DNA of 64,000 bases from Streptomyces sp. A012304. GTDB lineage: Bacteria; Actinomycetota; Actinomycetes; Streptomycetales; Streptomycetaceae. Within the stretch, counting starts at the first letter, position 1, and the number at the start of each line of letters is the position of its first letter. Below the pieces are notes generated by a model that saw only the letters and a program-made list of their open reading frames with translations, searched no databases and had not been told where the DNA came from. The stretch covers positions 139,926 to 203,925 of the forward strand of contig NZ_BQUN01000068.1 of the NCBI RefSeq assembly GCF_026008495.1. The letters are read 5' to 3'. Below are positions 24,339 through 33,342 of this stretch, piece after piece. The translations under genes were made by a program, and so were the position numbers.

Positions 24339-24634
24339 GATGAACACAACTCTAGCCGTCACCAGGGGTTACGCGGACCCGTGTGCGCGGGGGAGGAGCA
24401 TCGATTCCGCGTCCGGGGCGCATAGGTGCATGTCCGGGGGCGCGCGGGAGGAACGGGCGCGGGAGCGGGTAGGCAGGCATGGGGGTCGGCTTCCGCCTTT
24501 ACCCCGGCAATCCTCGCATGCCTCGCATTTTCGCCGTCTACGTGGGGCATTGATCTTCACGGCCGGAACTTTTCGGTGGAAGACACATCAACTCGGTGCG
24601 CGGGATGGCACCGCAGCCACAGGGGGTAGTGCCA

Positions 24635-26020
24635 ATGGCCGCAAGGCCTCTCGTCGCGCGGCAGCCGAACGAACGGCTGCAGGCGCTCATCCAGGAGGCG
24701 GGGTGCTCGAACGCCGGGCTCGCCCGCAGGGTCAACATGTGCGGTGCCGAGCACGGCCTCGACCTGCGCTACGACAAGACGTCCGTGGCCCGTTGGCTGC
24801 GCGGTCAGCAGCCGCGCGGACGGGCCCCGGCGATCATCGCGGAGGCCTTGGGCCGCAAACTGGGCCGTACGGTCACGATCGACGAGATCGGCATGGCCAA
24901 CGGCAAGAACCTCGCGTCGGGTGTCGGTCTCCAGTTCTCGCCGACGGTACTGGGGGCCATCGAGCAGGTCTGCGAGCTGTGGCGCAGCGACGTGGGGCGG
25001 CGCGACTTCCTCTCGGGATCGTCCGTGGCCGCCTCGGCGTTGGTGGAGCCGAGCCGGGACTGGCTGATCTCCTCGCCCGACGCGCAGGTGGCGCGCTCGG
25101 CGGGGCCACGGGTGGGGATGTCCGACGTGGCGGCCGTGCAGGCGATGACGCAGGCGCTGGTCGACCTGGACCACCAGTACGGCAGCGGGCATGTGCGCCC
25201 GGTGGTCGTGCACTACCTCAACAGCGTCGTCTCGGGTCTGCTGGCCGGCTCCTACCGGGAGGCGGTGGGACGTGAACTGTTCGCTTCCGTGGCGCGTTTG
25301 ACGGAGCTGGCGGGCTACATGGCCGTCGACACCGGACAACCGGGCCTGGCCCAGCGCTACTACATCCAGGCCCTGCGCCTCGCGCAGGCGGCGGGCGACC
25401 GCGGCTACGGCGGCTACGTCCTCGCCGCGTCCATGAGCCACCTCGCCGCCCAGCTCGGAAACCCGCGCGAGATCGCCCAGTTGGCGCGGGCGGCGCAGGA
25501 GGGGGCGCGGGGGCGGGTGACCCCGCGCGCGGAGTCGATGTTCCACGCCGCCGAGGCGCGCGGGCACGCGCTCATGGGCGACGTACGGGCGGCGCAAGTG
25601 GCGGCCGGGCGGGCGGTGTCGGCGCTGGAGGCGGCCGATCCGGCGGCCGGGGACGACCCGGTGTGGATCGCGCACTTCGACGAGGCCTACCTCGCGGACG
25701 AGTTGGCGCACTGTCACCGCGACCTGGGGCAGGCCGAGGCGGCGGCGCGCTGCGCGGAGCGGGCGCTGGCCGGGCATCCGCCGAGCCGGGCGCGGCGGCG
25801 GGCCATCGGCTATGTGCTGTTGGCCACCGCGCAGGTCCAGCAGCGTGACATCGAGCAGGCCTGCACCACCGGGATGAAGGCGGTGGAACTGCTGGAGACA
25901 CTGCGCTCCAACCGGGGCGCGGAGTACCTGGAGGACCTCCAGCAGCGGCTGGAGCCGTTCCGGGAGGAGCCCGTGGTCAGGGAGTTCGGGGCGCGTCTGG
26001 ACCTCCAGGCCGCCGCGTGA
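24635..26020 (+). CDS. NsdA-like regulator: N-terminal HTH plus TPR-type helical repeats
   Basis: 461 residues from ATG 24635, with GGGGG upstream; earlier in-frame starts are less likely. N terminus NERLQALIQEAGCSNAGLAR with SVARWLRGQQPRGRAPAIIA looks like a divergent XRE-type HTH. The rest is helical repeats (AGYMAVDTGQPGLAQRYYIQ, LAAQLGNPREIAQLARAAQE, DLGQAEAAARCAERAL). The central ERSDVGRRDFL-like segment (here WRSDVGRRDFLSGSS) is typical of Streptomyces developmental regulators related to NsdA, which represses antibiotic production and sporulation. Target genes unknown. Confidence 0.75.
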   Translation: MAARPLVARQPNERLQALIQEAGCSNAGLARRVNMCGAEHGLDLRYDKTSVARWLRGQQPRGRAPAIIAEALGRKLGRTVTIDEIGMANGKNLASGVGLQFSPTVLGAIEQVCELWRSDVGRRDFLSGSSVAASALVEPSRDWLISSPDAQVARSAGPRVGMSDVAAVQAMTQALVDLDHQYGSGHVRPVVVHYLNSVVSGLLAGSYREAVGRELFASVARLTELAGYMAVDTGQPGLAQRYYIQALRLAQAAGDRGYGGYVLAASMSHLAAQLGNPREIAQLARAAQEGARGRVTPRAESMFHAAEARGHALMGDVRAAQVAAGRAVSALEAADPAAGDDPVWIAHFDEAYLADELAHCHRDLGQAEAAARCAERALAGHPPSRARRRAIGYVLLATAQVQQRDIEQACTTGMKAVELLETLRSNRGAEYLEDLQQRLEPFREEPVVREFGARLDLQAAA

Positions 26021-26183
26021 GAGGGCGGAGCGCCGGGCGCGACGGGTACAGCGCACGGCGCTCCGGTGCCGCCAGACCCCTCACTGGGAGGGAGATCACG
26101 TCCTGAGCTGCGTGGCACGGGGTTCCGGGGACCCGGTAGCGTGAGCCGACGATTCCGAAGGTCCCCCATTCGTAGGAGTCCCG

Positions 26184-27941
26184 GTGACGCAGAGTGGACA
26201 GGGCGAGGAGCCCTCGGCGCGGCCCGCGCGCGAAGGCATCGTGCTGCCCTCCGACGGTGGCGAGCCCCTGCTGCCGGGCATGACGGGCGACCGGACCGGC
26301 CCGAGCGGCCCGCGGCCGCGCCCCTACGGCGGCCCGCAGCCCTACGACCGGCAGGACCCGTCGGCGTCCGCGCCGCCCGCCGGGCAGACCTGGGGCCGGC
26401 CGTGGGGACCCGAGCAGCAGCAGCCGGAGCAGGGACGGCCGCTCCCGGGCGAGCAGCAGTGGGACACCCCGCAGCCGACGGGCCCGGACGCGTGGCACGG
26501 GCAGACGGGTCCGGCCGCGTCCCAGCCGGGCGCGGGCCCGCTCCCGCCGGAGGGCGCCCCGGCACCGTCGTACGGGCAGGACGCGAGCGCCGTGCAGCCG
26601 TCGCCGTACGGCCACGGTGCGCCCACCGGGCAGCCGCAGCCGTACGGGCAGGACCTGCCGACCGCCCAGCCGCCGTCGTACGGGCAGGACCTGCCGACCG
26701 CCCAGCCGCCGTCGTCGTACGGGCAGGACTCCCGGGCCGCGCAGTCGGCGTCGTACGGGCAGGGGGTGGCGGGGGCGCCGTTGCCGCCCGTGGACGAGGG
26801 GGCCACGCAGTACATACCGCCGGTCTCGGCCGGGGCCGGGCCGATGCCCGCCTCCGACGAGGGCGCCACGCAGTATCTGCCGCCCGTCGCCGCCGCGCCC
26901 GTCGACGAGGGGGCCACGCAGTACATACCGCCGGTCGCGCCGGGCGCGCTGCCGCCGGAGAGCCCCTCGGAGTCGACGCACTTCCTGGGCCGGGCGCAGA
27001 AGCCGCAGCCGCAGCCGGGTTCGGCGCCGATGCCGGGTGCCGGGCACCCCGACGCCGAGGCCACCCAGTACATACCGCCCGTGACCGGGCAGGCGTCGGA
27101 CCGGCAGCCGCCGGCCGAGTTCGACAACCTCTTCCGCGGCGGCGCGGGAGGCGAGGCGCCGGCCGGCGCCACCCAGCAGATACCCCGCTTCTCCGAGCCG
27201 GAGGGGTACGCCCCGCAACCCGCCTACTCCGCACAGCCGCCCGGCGACCCGGCGGGCGGGCGGCGCGGCAGACGCGGGGACGACGACAACGGCGGCGGCC
27301 GGGGCGGCCGTACCGGATCGCGGGTGCCGCTGCTGGCGGCGGTCGGGGTGGCCATCGCGGTCGTCGGGCTCGGCGCGGGCGCGCTGATGGCCGGCGGGGG
27401 CGGCGGTGACCAGGGGGACGACAACAAGACCGTGGCCGCGTCGGCGCCCGCGGGCGAGGGGTCCGCGTCGGCGTCCGCCGATCCGACCGAACAGCAGGCG
27501 ATCGCCCTGGACAAGCTGCTCGCGGACAGCGGCAGCAGCCGGGCCAGCGTGATCAGCGCGGTCGCCGACGTGAAGGCGTGCACCGACCTCGCGCAGGCCG
27601 CCACCGATCTGCGGGAGGCGGCGAAGCAGCGCACCGAACTGGTGACGAAGCTGTCCGCCCTGACCGTCGACCGGCTGCCGAACCACACGGCCCTGACCAC
27701 CGCCCTCACCAAGGCGTGGCAGGCGTCCGCGTCCGCCGACGACCACTACGCGGCGTGGGCCGACCAGACGGCCGCGGACAAGAAGAGCTGCAAGAAGGGC
27801 CAGGCCCGCACCACGGCGCAGACGCAGGCCGGCAACCGGGAGAGCGGCACCGCCAGCACGCAGAAGGCGCGGGCCGCCAAGCTGTGGAACGAGATCGCGA
27901 AGAAGTACGGTCTGACCCAGCGCCAGCCGACCCAGCTCTGA
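26184..27941 (+). CDS. Pro/Gln-rich single-pass membrane protein with ATQYIPP repeats
   Basis: 585 residues from GTG 26184, AGGAG upstream; a TAGCGT box lies about 40 bp before the start. Residues 1-370 are disordered and cytoplasmic: YGQD-rich repeats (YGQDLPTAQPPS x2) and five copies of (D)EGATQY(I/L)PPV or ATQQIP. A transmembrane helix (VPLLAAVGVAIAVVGLGAGA) near 380-400 is followed by an extracellular C-terminal ~190 residues with regular helices (LDKLLADSGSSRASVISAVA). Repeated T-Q-Y-I-P-P motifs may be Thr-kinase/FHA docking sites. No enzymatic domain seen; function unknown. Confidence 0.75.
   Translation: MTQSGQGEEPSARPAREGIVLPSDGGEPLLPGMTGDRTGPSGPRPRPYGGPQPYDRQDPSASAPPAGQTWGRPWGPEQQQPEQGRPLPGEQQWDTPQPTGPDAWHGQTGPAASQPGAGPLPPEGAPAPSYGQDASAVQPSPYGHGAPTGQPQPYGQDLPTAQPPSYGQDLPTAQPPSSYGQDSRAAQSASYGQGVAGAPLPPVDEGATQYIPPVSAGAGPMPASDEGATQYLPPVAAAPVDEGATQYIPPVAPGALPPESPSESTHFLGRAQKPQPQPGSAPMPGAGHPDAEATQYIPPVTGQASDRQPPAEFDNLFRGGAGGEAPAGATQQIPRFSEPEGYAPQPAYSAQPPGDPAGGRRGRRGDDDNGGGRGGRTGSRVPLLAAVGVAIAVVGLGAGALMAGGGGGDQGDDNKTVAASAPAGEGSASASADPTEQQAIALDKLLADSGSSRASVISAVADVKACTDLAQAATDLREAAKQRTELVTKLSALTVDRLPNHTALTTALTKAWQASASADDHYAAWADQTAADKKSCKKGQARTTAQTQAGNRESGTASTQKARAAKLWNEIAKKYGLTQRQPTQL
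26790..27190 (+). repeat. ATQYIPP-encoding repeats
   Basis: GACGAGGGGGCCACGCAGTA and close variants recur at nt ~26794, 26860 and 26904, with shorter versions at ~27054 and ~27166 (GAGGCCACCCAGTACATACC; GCCACCCAGCAGATACC). Each encodes (DEG)ATQ(Y/Q)(I/L)P. Confidence 0.7.
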
Positions 27942-27955
27942 GACCCTCGGCGGGC

Positions 27956-29275
27956 TCAGTCCACGTCCGCGGTCTCCAGCGTCTTCGTCGTGTCGACGAA
28001 GCCCTGCTTGGCCGCCACCAGCCGGCCCCGCTTCACCGTCTGGAGCGTCACGTTGGCGTTGACCAGGCGCGGGAAGCCGATGGAGGCGAGCTGGTCGGTG
28101 AACTCCCAGCGCAGCGTGGGCGTGAGGCCGCCCGTGGAGACCTTCAGCCCGTCGTCCAGGGCCCGGCGCACGGTGTGGGCGGTCACCTCGCCGTCGCCCA
28201 GCGCGTCCACGGCCGCCCTGAACACGGAGTACGCGATCCAGGTGGTCTGCACACCGGTGTCCCCGGCGTCGATACGGGTGTCGGAGAACGCCTCCTCGCT
28301 GATCACCTTCTTCATCGCCTCCCAGCGCGGATCGCTCGCCACCGGGTACCAGCCGGTGACGTACGCGCCCTCGTAGGGGCCCGACGCGCCGCCGGAGGAG
28401 TCGATGACGCTCTGGTCGACGCTGCCGAGGACGGTGGCGGTGCGCACGGCGGGGAAGTCCTCGCGGGTGCGGCGGAAGGAGTCCATGAAGGTGCTGGTGC
28501 GGTCGCCGAGCGCGGGCACCACGCAGCCCTTGCGGTCGGCCGTGCCGTCCGCGGTCTTCTCCAGGGCTTCCTCCGCCTGCGCCGAATACTCGGTGGCGTC
28601 CTCCGCGGCCCGTTGGTCGGAGGAGGGGTCGTGGTCGCCGGCCGTCAGCCCGGCGTTGAGCATGGTGGGCAGCGTGTCGCCCGCGATGGTGTCCGGGCGG
28701 ATGAGCGCGACCGGCCCGCAGACCGTGGCGAGTTCCTTCCCGAGGCCCGCCAGCAGCGTGGGCTGGCCGCCGTTGACCGGGTAGGACAGCGGGCTGGTGA
28801 ACTCGGCGTCGGTGACGCCGTAGCCGCCGATGTAGGGGATGCCGGCGCCCTCCAGATGCGGGAAGAAGGCGTCGGAGTGCTGGCTGTAGGAGCCGACGAC
28901 GGCGACGGCGTCCTCCTTGACCGCGCGCCGGGCGCACTTCGCGGCGCTCACCGCGTCGTTGTGCTCGTTGCACGTCAGCACGGACAGCTTGCGCCCGTTC
29001 AGGCCGCCGTTGGCGTTGACCCAGCGGGCGTAGGCGCGGGCGAAGGCGGGCATGCCGGGCATGTTCGTGGCGCCGGTGCCCTCGGGGGCCCAGGTCATGA
29101 CGACCACCGGGTCGTCCCCGGAACCCCCCGTGGCGCCGGGGACGATCCCGCAGCCGACGGCCAGCGACGCACAGGCCACCAGTGCGCCCGCCGCGACGGC
29201 TTTCGCTCTGGCGGGCCTGGGGATGCGGATGGACCTGGGGAGGAAGGTGTCTCGCGTACGTCGCCTGCCGGTCAT
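27956..29275 (-). CDS. ABC-transporter-type substrate-binding lipoprotein (branched-chain amino acid family)
   Basis: 439 residues from ATG 29275, about 16 bases after the predicted transcription start. Twin-Arg-rich N terminus, hydrophobic segment and lipobox LAVGC predict export and lipid anchoring. The mature part is the Peripla_BP_6 (LivJ-like) fold: GLNGRKLSVLTCNEHNDAVS, DAVAVVGSYSQHSDAFFPHL and PYEGAYVTGWYPVASDP. No permease or ATPase genes are adjacent, so it may be an orphan binding protein or receptor. Convergent with the repeat-rich membrane protein. Confidence 0.85.
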   Translation of the reverse strand: MTGRRRTRDTFLPRSIRIPRPARAKAVAAGALVACASLAVGCGIVPGATGGSGDDPVVVMTWAPEGTGATNMPGMPAFARAYARWVNANGGLNGRKLSVLTCNEHNDAVSAAKCARRAVKEDAVAVVGSYSQHSDAFFPHLEGAGIPYIGGYGVTDAEFTSPLSYPVNGGQPTLLAGLGKELATVCGPVALIRPDTIAGDTLPTMLNAGLTAGDHDPSSDQRAAEDATEYSAQAEEALEKTADGTADRKGCVVPALGDRTSTFMDSFRRTREDFPAVRTATVLGSVDQSVIDSSGGASGPYEGAYVTGWYPVASDPRWEAMKKVISEEAFSDTRIDAGDTGVQTTWIAYSVFRAAVDALGDGEVTAHTVRRALDDGLKVSTGGLTPTLRWEFTDQLASIGFPRLVNANVTLQTVKRGRLVAAKQGFVDTTKTLETADVD

Positions 29276-29297
29276 GTACCCGCACGATTCCGTCACA

Positions 29298-29326
29298 TGG
29301 CTAACCTGGGAGTCATCCATGATCAA
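29298..29326 (-). promoter_or_regulatory. Promoter of the substrate-binding lipoprotein
   Basis: Minus strand: -35 TTGATC (29326-29321), 17-bp spacer, -10 TAGCCA (29303-29298). Predicted start near 29291, giving a very short 5' leader. Confidence 0.5.
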
Positions 29327-29392
29327 CGGTTGGTAACGGGCAGGTGAATTGCGGGGGCCGGGGAGCCGCCCGGAGCCGGGAACGTACGATCG

Positions 29393-29893
29393 GTGACCGT
29401 GCAAGGTTCCCAGAACACTTCCCGTCGCGGCCGTCGCTCGTTCACCATGGGCGGCATGCCACTCAACGACATGCCGTGGTGGCGCTGGCGCAGCAATGTG
29501 CGCTCCGCGCTGCACATGCTCTCGGACCCGGTGTTCCAGCGGGACGTCTGGCTGGCCGGCGTGGACGGCTACGGGGACGTCACCGACGCCGTGTACCGCC
29601 TGGTCGAGGACACCTGGCTGGACAACTGGTCCGCCGAGAAGTACGTCGGCACGATCTTCCGTGACTCGCAGGAGGCGGCGCTCGTCGACACCGCGGTGCT
29701 GCGGGTGCTGCGGATCATGCACCAGGTCGGCCCGGACGCGCCGGTGGCCGCCTACCTCGAGCACCAGGCCTGGCCGGAGGCGGTGCGGGCGGCGCGCGAC
29801 GCGCACGTACGGATGGCGGCGGCCGACGAGGAGGACCCGGACGCCCCGCCGCGCACGCTCGAGGTGCTGCGGATCATGACGCGGTCCGCGTAG
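29393..29893 (+). CDS. Conserved hypothetical protein (SCO4402-type)
   Basis: 166 residues from GTG 29393. No catalytic motif; a compact helical protein with Trp-rich segments MPWWRWRSNVRSALHMLSDP and LVEDTWLDNWSAEKYVGTIF, and a C-terminal acidic stretch AADEEDPDAPPRTLEV. I recall a family named for S. coelicolor SCO4402, which also precedes purU, but know no function. 46 bp separate it from purU, so they may be co-transcribed. Confidence 0.7.
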   Translation: MTVQGSQNTSRRGRRSFTMGGMPLNDMPWWRWRSNVRSALHMLSDPVFQRDVWLAGVDGYGDVTDAVYRLVEDTWLDNWSAEKYVGTIFRDSQEAALVDTAVLRVLRIMHQVGPDAPVAAYLEHQAWPEAVRAARDAHVRMAAADEEDPDAPPRTLEVLRIMTRSA

Positions 29894-29939
29894 CGGACGA
29901 CGGTCGGTGGGGTGGGGCGGACATGAGACCCTGTGGTGC

Positions 29940-30824
29940 ATGAACGAGCAGTCCACCCGAGCCGCGGCGGTCCCCGCCGACCAGTACGTCCTCACCCTTT
30001 CCTGCCCCGACAAGCAGGGCATCGTGCACGCCGTGTCGAGCTACCTCTTCATGACCGGCTGCAACATCGAGGACAGCCAGCAGTTCGGTGACCACGACAC
30101 GGGTCTGTTCTTCATGCGCGTGCACTTCTCGGCGGACGCGCCGGTGACGGTGGACAAGCTGCGGGCGAGCTTCGCGGCGATCGGTGACTCCTTCCACATG
30201 GACTGGCAGATCAACCGGGCCGACGAGAAGATGCGCATCGTCCTCATGGTCAGCAAGTTCGGGCACTGCCTGAACGACCTGCTGTTCCGGGCGCGGATCG
30301 GGGCGCTGCCGGTGGAGATCGCGGCGGTGGTCTCCAACCACACCGATTTCGCCGAGCTGGTGGCCTCCTACGACATTCCCTTCCACCACATTGCGGTGAC
30401 GAAGGAGAACAAGCCCGAGGCGGAGGCGCGGCTGCTGGAGATCGTCCGCGGGGAGAACGTCGAGCTGGTCGTGCTCGCGCGGTACATGCAGGTGCTGTCG
30501 GACGACCTGTGCAAGCAGCTCAGCGGGCGCATCATCAACATCCACCACTCCTTCCTGCCGAGCTTCAAGGGCGCGAAGCCGTACCACCAGGCGCATGCGC
30601 GGGGCGTGAAGCTGATCGGGGCGACGGCGCACTACGTCACCGCCGACCTCGACGAGGGGCCGATCATCGAGCAGGAGGTCGAGCGGGTGGGGCATGACGT
30701 CACGCCGGATCAGCTGGTCGCGGTGGGGCGGGACGTGGAGTGCCAGGCGCTGGCCCGGGCCGTGAAGTGGCACGCGGAGCGGCGGATCCTGCTGAACGGG
30801 CGACGGACGGTGGTGTTCGCCTAG
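29940..30824 (+). CDS. purU: Formyltetrahydrofolate deformylase
   Basis: 294 residues from ATG 29940. Hydrolyses 10-formyl-tetrahydrofolate to formate and THF, balancing one-carbon units and feeding purine synthesis. N-terminal ACT domain (YVLTLSCPDKQGIVHAVSSY, TGCNIEDSQQFGDHDTGLFF), then the formyltransferase-like domain with IINIHHSFLPSFKGAKPYHQ and YVTADLDEGPIIEQEVERVG carrying the conserved Asn/His/Asp. Length is normal. Confidence 0.96.
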   Translation: MNEQSTRAAAVPADQYVLTLSCPDKQGIVHAVSSYLFMTGCNIEDSQQFGDHDTGLFFMRVHFSADAPVTVDKLRASFAAIGDSFHMDWQINRADEKMRIVLMVSKFGHCLNDLLFRARIGALPVEIAAVVSNHTDFAELVASYDIPFHHIAVTKENKPEAEARLLEIVRGENVELVVLARYMQVLSDDLCKQLSGRIINIHHSFLPSFKGAKPYHQAHARGVKLIGATAHYVTADLDEGPIIEQEVERVGHDVTPDQLVAVGRDVECQALARAVKWHAERRILLNGRRTVVFA

Positions 30825-30835
30825 GGCCACGGCGG

Positions 30836-30886
30836 CCCGAGCCGTCACATGCGCTGAGGTCCCCGAGCCGTCACATGCGGCTGAGG
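30836..30886. repeat. ~25-bp tandem duplication (period 26) including a stop codon
   Basis: CCCGAGCCGTCACATGCG then CTGAGG occurs at 30836-30859 and, with one extra G, at 30862-30886. The second copy holds the last codons and stop (TCA, 30871-30873) of the anti-sigma gene; the first is a displaced copy. Confidence 0.8.
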
Positions 30887-32031
30887 GACGCCGCCGCGTA
30901 CAGGACGTCCCTGATGGCCTGCCGGTCTCCGGCCTGGCCCGCTGCCGCCTCCTCCGGAGGGACGTGGCCGGCGGTGAGTTTGCAGAACTCCGTGTCGTCC
31001 AGGGCCACGTGGGCCACCTCGTGGTCGGCGGAGCCCAGTGCGGCGGGGGAGTCCAGGGGGATGAGCCACTGGCCGCCGCCCGAGCCCTCGATCTCCAGCC
31101 GGAGACTGCGGCCGGGCCGGCCGGCGGGGACGAGGTGGCGGGTGGGCGCCGGGGCGGCGAGACCCGCGCGGCGGCGTTCGGCGAGGGCGCCGGGGAGCAT
31201 GCGGGCGGCCAGGTCGATCATGCCGTGGAGGTGGCGCGGGGCGGGCGGCGTGTAGGGGTAGTCGACCGCCTCCGCGATGTCCTCGGCGTGCAGCCAGCAC
31301 TCGAAGGCCCGGTCCAGCAGCGCGTCCCGCAGGGGCAACTCGAAGTCGCCGTACGACACGGGCAGGGTGCCGGGGCCCGCGCCGGTGAAGGAGACCGTGC
31401 GGACGAGGGCGTGGGTCTGGTCGCGCCACGGGCCGCGTACGGAGCGGTCGGGCGGGACGTGCGAGGCGTCCCAGAACGCCTCCGTGCGCTCGGCGGGGGT
31501 GCGCGCCGGTTTGTCGCCGGGGAGCGGGTCGTCGAGGCCGAGCGCGACGGCGACCAGGCCGTCCACCGCGAGCAGGTGGGCGATGACCCCGGCGACGGTC
31601 GTGCGGCGGCTGGTGGCCTCCTCGCCCCGGTACCAGCGCAGCCGTACCGGCGCGAGCCACTCGGCCTCGCCGAAGTCCTGGAGCAGGGCGTCCAGACGGG
31701 CGGTCTCGGCGTCGTACGAGGTCGCCCAGTCGGGCACCGGGATACGGGGCGGGCGCCGGTCCAGGCAGCCCTCCAGGACGCGGGTGCGCAGGCCGGGGTC
31801 GAGGTCGAGGCTCTCGGGGCGCTGGAGCAGGCCGACGGCCTCCCGCAGGCGCCGTGCCTCGTCGGCGCAGGTGCCGCAGGTGCCGAGGTGGTCCTCGACG
31901 GCCGCGGTCTCCTCGGCCGAGCAGGCCGCCAGCGCCCACGCGCCCAGCAGCGACTTGAGCACCCGGTGCTCCAGGTGGAGCGGGGCCGCATCCCGCTGGT
32001 CGTACGGGTCGAGGTCCTCCGTGCCGGTCAT
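30871..32031 (-). CDS. Zinc-finger anti-sigma factor fused to an MDMPI-like domain
   Basis: 386 residues; its ATG overlaps the sigma gene stop by four bases. N terminus carries the ZAS zinc motif H-x3-C-x2-C (His48, Cys52, Cys55, in EDHLGTCGTCADEARRL) typical of cytoplasmic or redox-sensing anti-sigma factors. From about residue 105 follows an MDMPI N-terminal-type four-helix domain (TVAGVIAHLLAVDGLVAVAL, ECWLHAEDIAEAVDYPY) with its C-terminal domain. No transmembrane segment, so it acts in the cytosol. The MDMPI part may bind metal or a thiol and act as the sensor. Probably sequesters the adjacent ECF sigma factor. Confidence 0.85.
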   Translation of the reverse strand: MTGTEDLDPYDQRDAAPLHLEHRVLKSLLGAWALAACSAEETAAVEDHLGTCGTCADEARRLREAVGLLQRPESLDLDPGLRTRVLEGCLDRRPPRIPVPDWATSYDAETARLDALLQDFGEAEWLAPVRLRWYRGEEATSRRTTVAGVIAHLLAVDGLVAVALGLDDPLPGDKPARTPAERTEAFWDASHVPPDRSVRGPWRDQTHALVRTVSFTGAGPGTLPVSYGDFELPLRDALLDRAFECWLHAEDIAEAVDYPYTPPAPRHLHGMIDLAARMLPGALAERRRAGLAAPAPTRHLVPAGRPGRSLRLEIEGSGGGQWLIPLDSPAALGSADHEVAHVALDDTEFCKLTAGHVPPEEAAAGQAGDRQAIRDVLYAAASLSRM

Positions 32032-32609
32032 GCCGCGCCTCCGTATTCGGGTGGGGCTCCGGGCGCGGCGGTGTCGTGGGCCGTGGAGAGCAGTTGCAGG
32101 CCGAGGCGGAGCCGGCGGCGGGCCTCGTCCTCGGTGACGCCGAGGTCGGCGGCGGTCTGGCGGTAGTCGTGGCGCTGGAAGTAGGCCAGCTCCAGGGCTA
32201 GGCGCAGCGGGGTCGGCATGGACTGGACGATGTAGTCGGCGCGGGCGGCGACAGCGGCGTGGCGGACCTTGGACTCCAGTTCCTCGGTGGTGCCGGGGCC
32301 GCCGTCGGCGAGGGCGGCGGCCCCGGTGGCGCGCAGCCGCTGTACGGCGAGGCGGTGGGTGAGGGAGGCTAGGAAGGTGCGCAGAGGGCCCTGGCGGGGG
32401 TCGTAGGTGCCGGGGTGTTCCCAGACGTGGGCGAAGACCTCGCGGGTGATGCCGTCCGCGGCCTGTTCGTCTTTGAGTACACGGTGGGCGAGTCCGTGCA
32501 CAAGCGAAGCGAACCGGTCGTAAAGCTCACCGAGGGCGGCGGCTTCCCCGCGCGTGAGCCGCTGCTGCATCGTGCGGTCCCAGCGGGGCGGTGCCTCCCT
32601 CTTCGTCAT
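32028..32609 (-). CDS. ECF-type RNA polymerase sigma factor
   Basis: 193 residues from ATG 32609. Region 2 (LGELYDRFASLVHGLAHRVL, then VFAHVWEHPGTYDPRQGPLR) and region 4 (MPTPLRLALELAYFQRHDYR, QTAADLGVTEDEARRRLRLG). Overlaps its anti-sigma factor by ATGA, the standard arrangement for a sigma/anti-sigma pair. I could not identify its own promoter sequence in the upstream gap. Confidence 0.92.
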   Translation of the reverse strand: MTKREAPPRWDRTMQQRLTRGEAAALGELYDRFASLVHGLAHRVLKDEQAADGITREVFAHVWEHPGTYDPRQGPLRTFLASLTHRLAVQRLRATGAAALADGGPGTTEELESKVRHAAVAARADYIVQSMPTPLRLALELAYFQRHDYRQTAADLGVTEDEARRRLRLGLQLLSTAHDTAAPGAPPEYGGAA

Positions 32610-32928
32610 GCGGCCCCCTCACTCGTGCCGTTGTGTCCAGCCTGCTGCCTCCGTCACCTCGAATGTAGTCGGCACCCCGGACACCGCACGCCCCTTTGTG
32701 GCAATGTGCGCCCCCCGTCGCTCCGCGGGTGGTATTGGGCGCGCCCGTCCGGCCTCTTCATGATCAGGTATGCCCTATTGCGATCGAACGGGACCGAAAG
32801 CGATTGAAACAAGCCTCTTTCCTTTGTCTGCCGTTTTTTGCTCGGAGTTTCGGGGAACGGCCGCTGGGCAGCCGCGCTGCGAGGAAGCGAAGGGACAGCT
32901 TCCGTTCCAGCGAGCGAAGGGCGTGGTG
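32610..32928. other. 319-bp gap between divergent sigma and STAS genes
   Basis: Contains a relatively A/T-rich stretch (nt ~32765-32860, with TTGAAA and CGTTTTTTGC) unlike its surroundings. The frame of the STAS gene stays open upstream to 32770, but that extension has poor codon use (CIA-type rare codons and Phe/Cys-rich content), so I treat it as leader. Probably holds the promoters of both genes; no clear -35/-10 pair or dyad found. Confidence 0.5.
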
Positions 32929-33309
32929 GTGGCGTTCAAAGTGACCGGCGGCGAGCGGGGCGAATGGGCCGTGCTCCATGTGTCGGGCGAGCTGGACCTG
33001 GTGACGTCGCCGGTGCTGCGTCAACGGGTGCACGACGCGGTGGCCGAGGGCCGCCACAGTCTCGTCCTGGACCTGTCCGAGGTGCATTTCTGCGACTCCA
33101 GCGGCGTCGGCGTGCTCATCGCCGCCCGTCGCCTGATCCGCTCCTGCCGGGGCCGGCTGCGGCTGATCCTGCCGGCCCGGGGCGCGGTCGAGGACTCCCA
33201 CGTCAACCGGGTCCTCGGCGCGCTGGGCGTACGCCGGCTCTTCGACGTCTACGGCGACGTCGCGGAGGCCGTGGACGAGGGCGACGACACCGAGCCGCTG
33301 TCGGCGTGA
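32929..33309 (+). CDS. STAS-domain anti-sigma factor antagonist
   Basis: 126 residues from GTG 32929, eight bases after AAGG; GTG codons at 32923 and 32926 are also possible. STAS fold as in SpoIIAA/RsbV/BldG: LHVSGELDLVTSPVLRQRVH and LDLSEVHFCDSSGVGVLIAA with the phosphorylatable Ser in DSSG. Switches partners by phosphorylation through an HATPase anti-sigma kinase; a candidate kinase-type protein lies 6.7 kb away (39997-40476), but pairing is unproven. Divergent from the ECF operon. Confidence 0.9.
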   Translation: MAFKVTGGERGEWAVLHVSGELDLVTSPVLRQRVHDAVAEGRHSLVLDLSEVHFCDSSGVGVLIAARRLIRSCRGRLRLILPARGAVEDSHVNRVLGALGVRRLFDVYGDVAEAVDEGDDTEPLSA

Positions 33310-33342
33310 CGCCCCCGGGCCGGGCGGACCGGGCCGGCGCGG

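Noticed and set aside
32770..32928. N-terminal extension of the STAS protein by ~50 residues
   Set aside because: Lower GC, odd residue content and absence from the STAS family; GTG 32929 has a suitable ribosome site.
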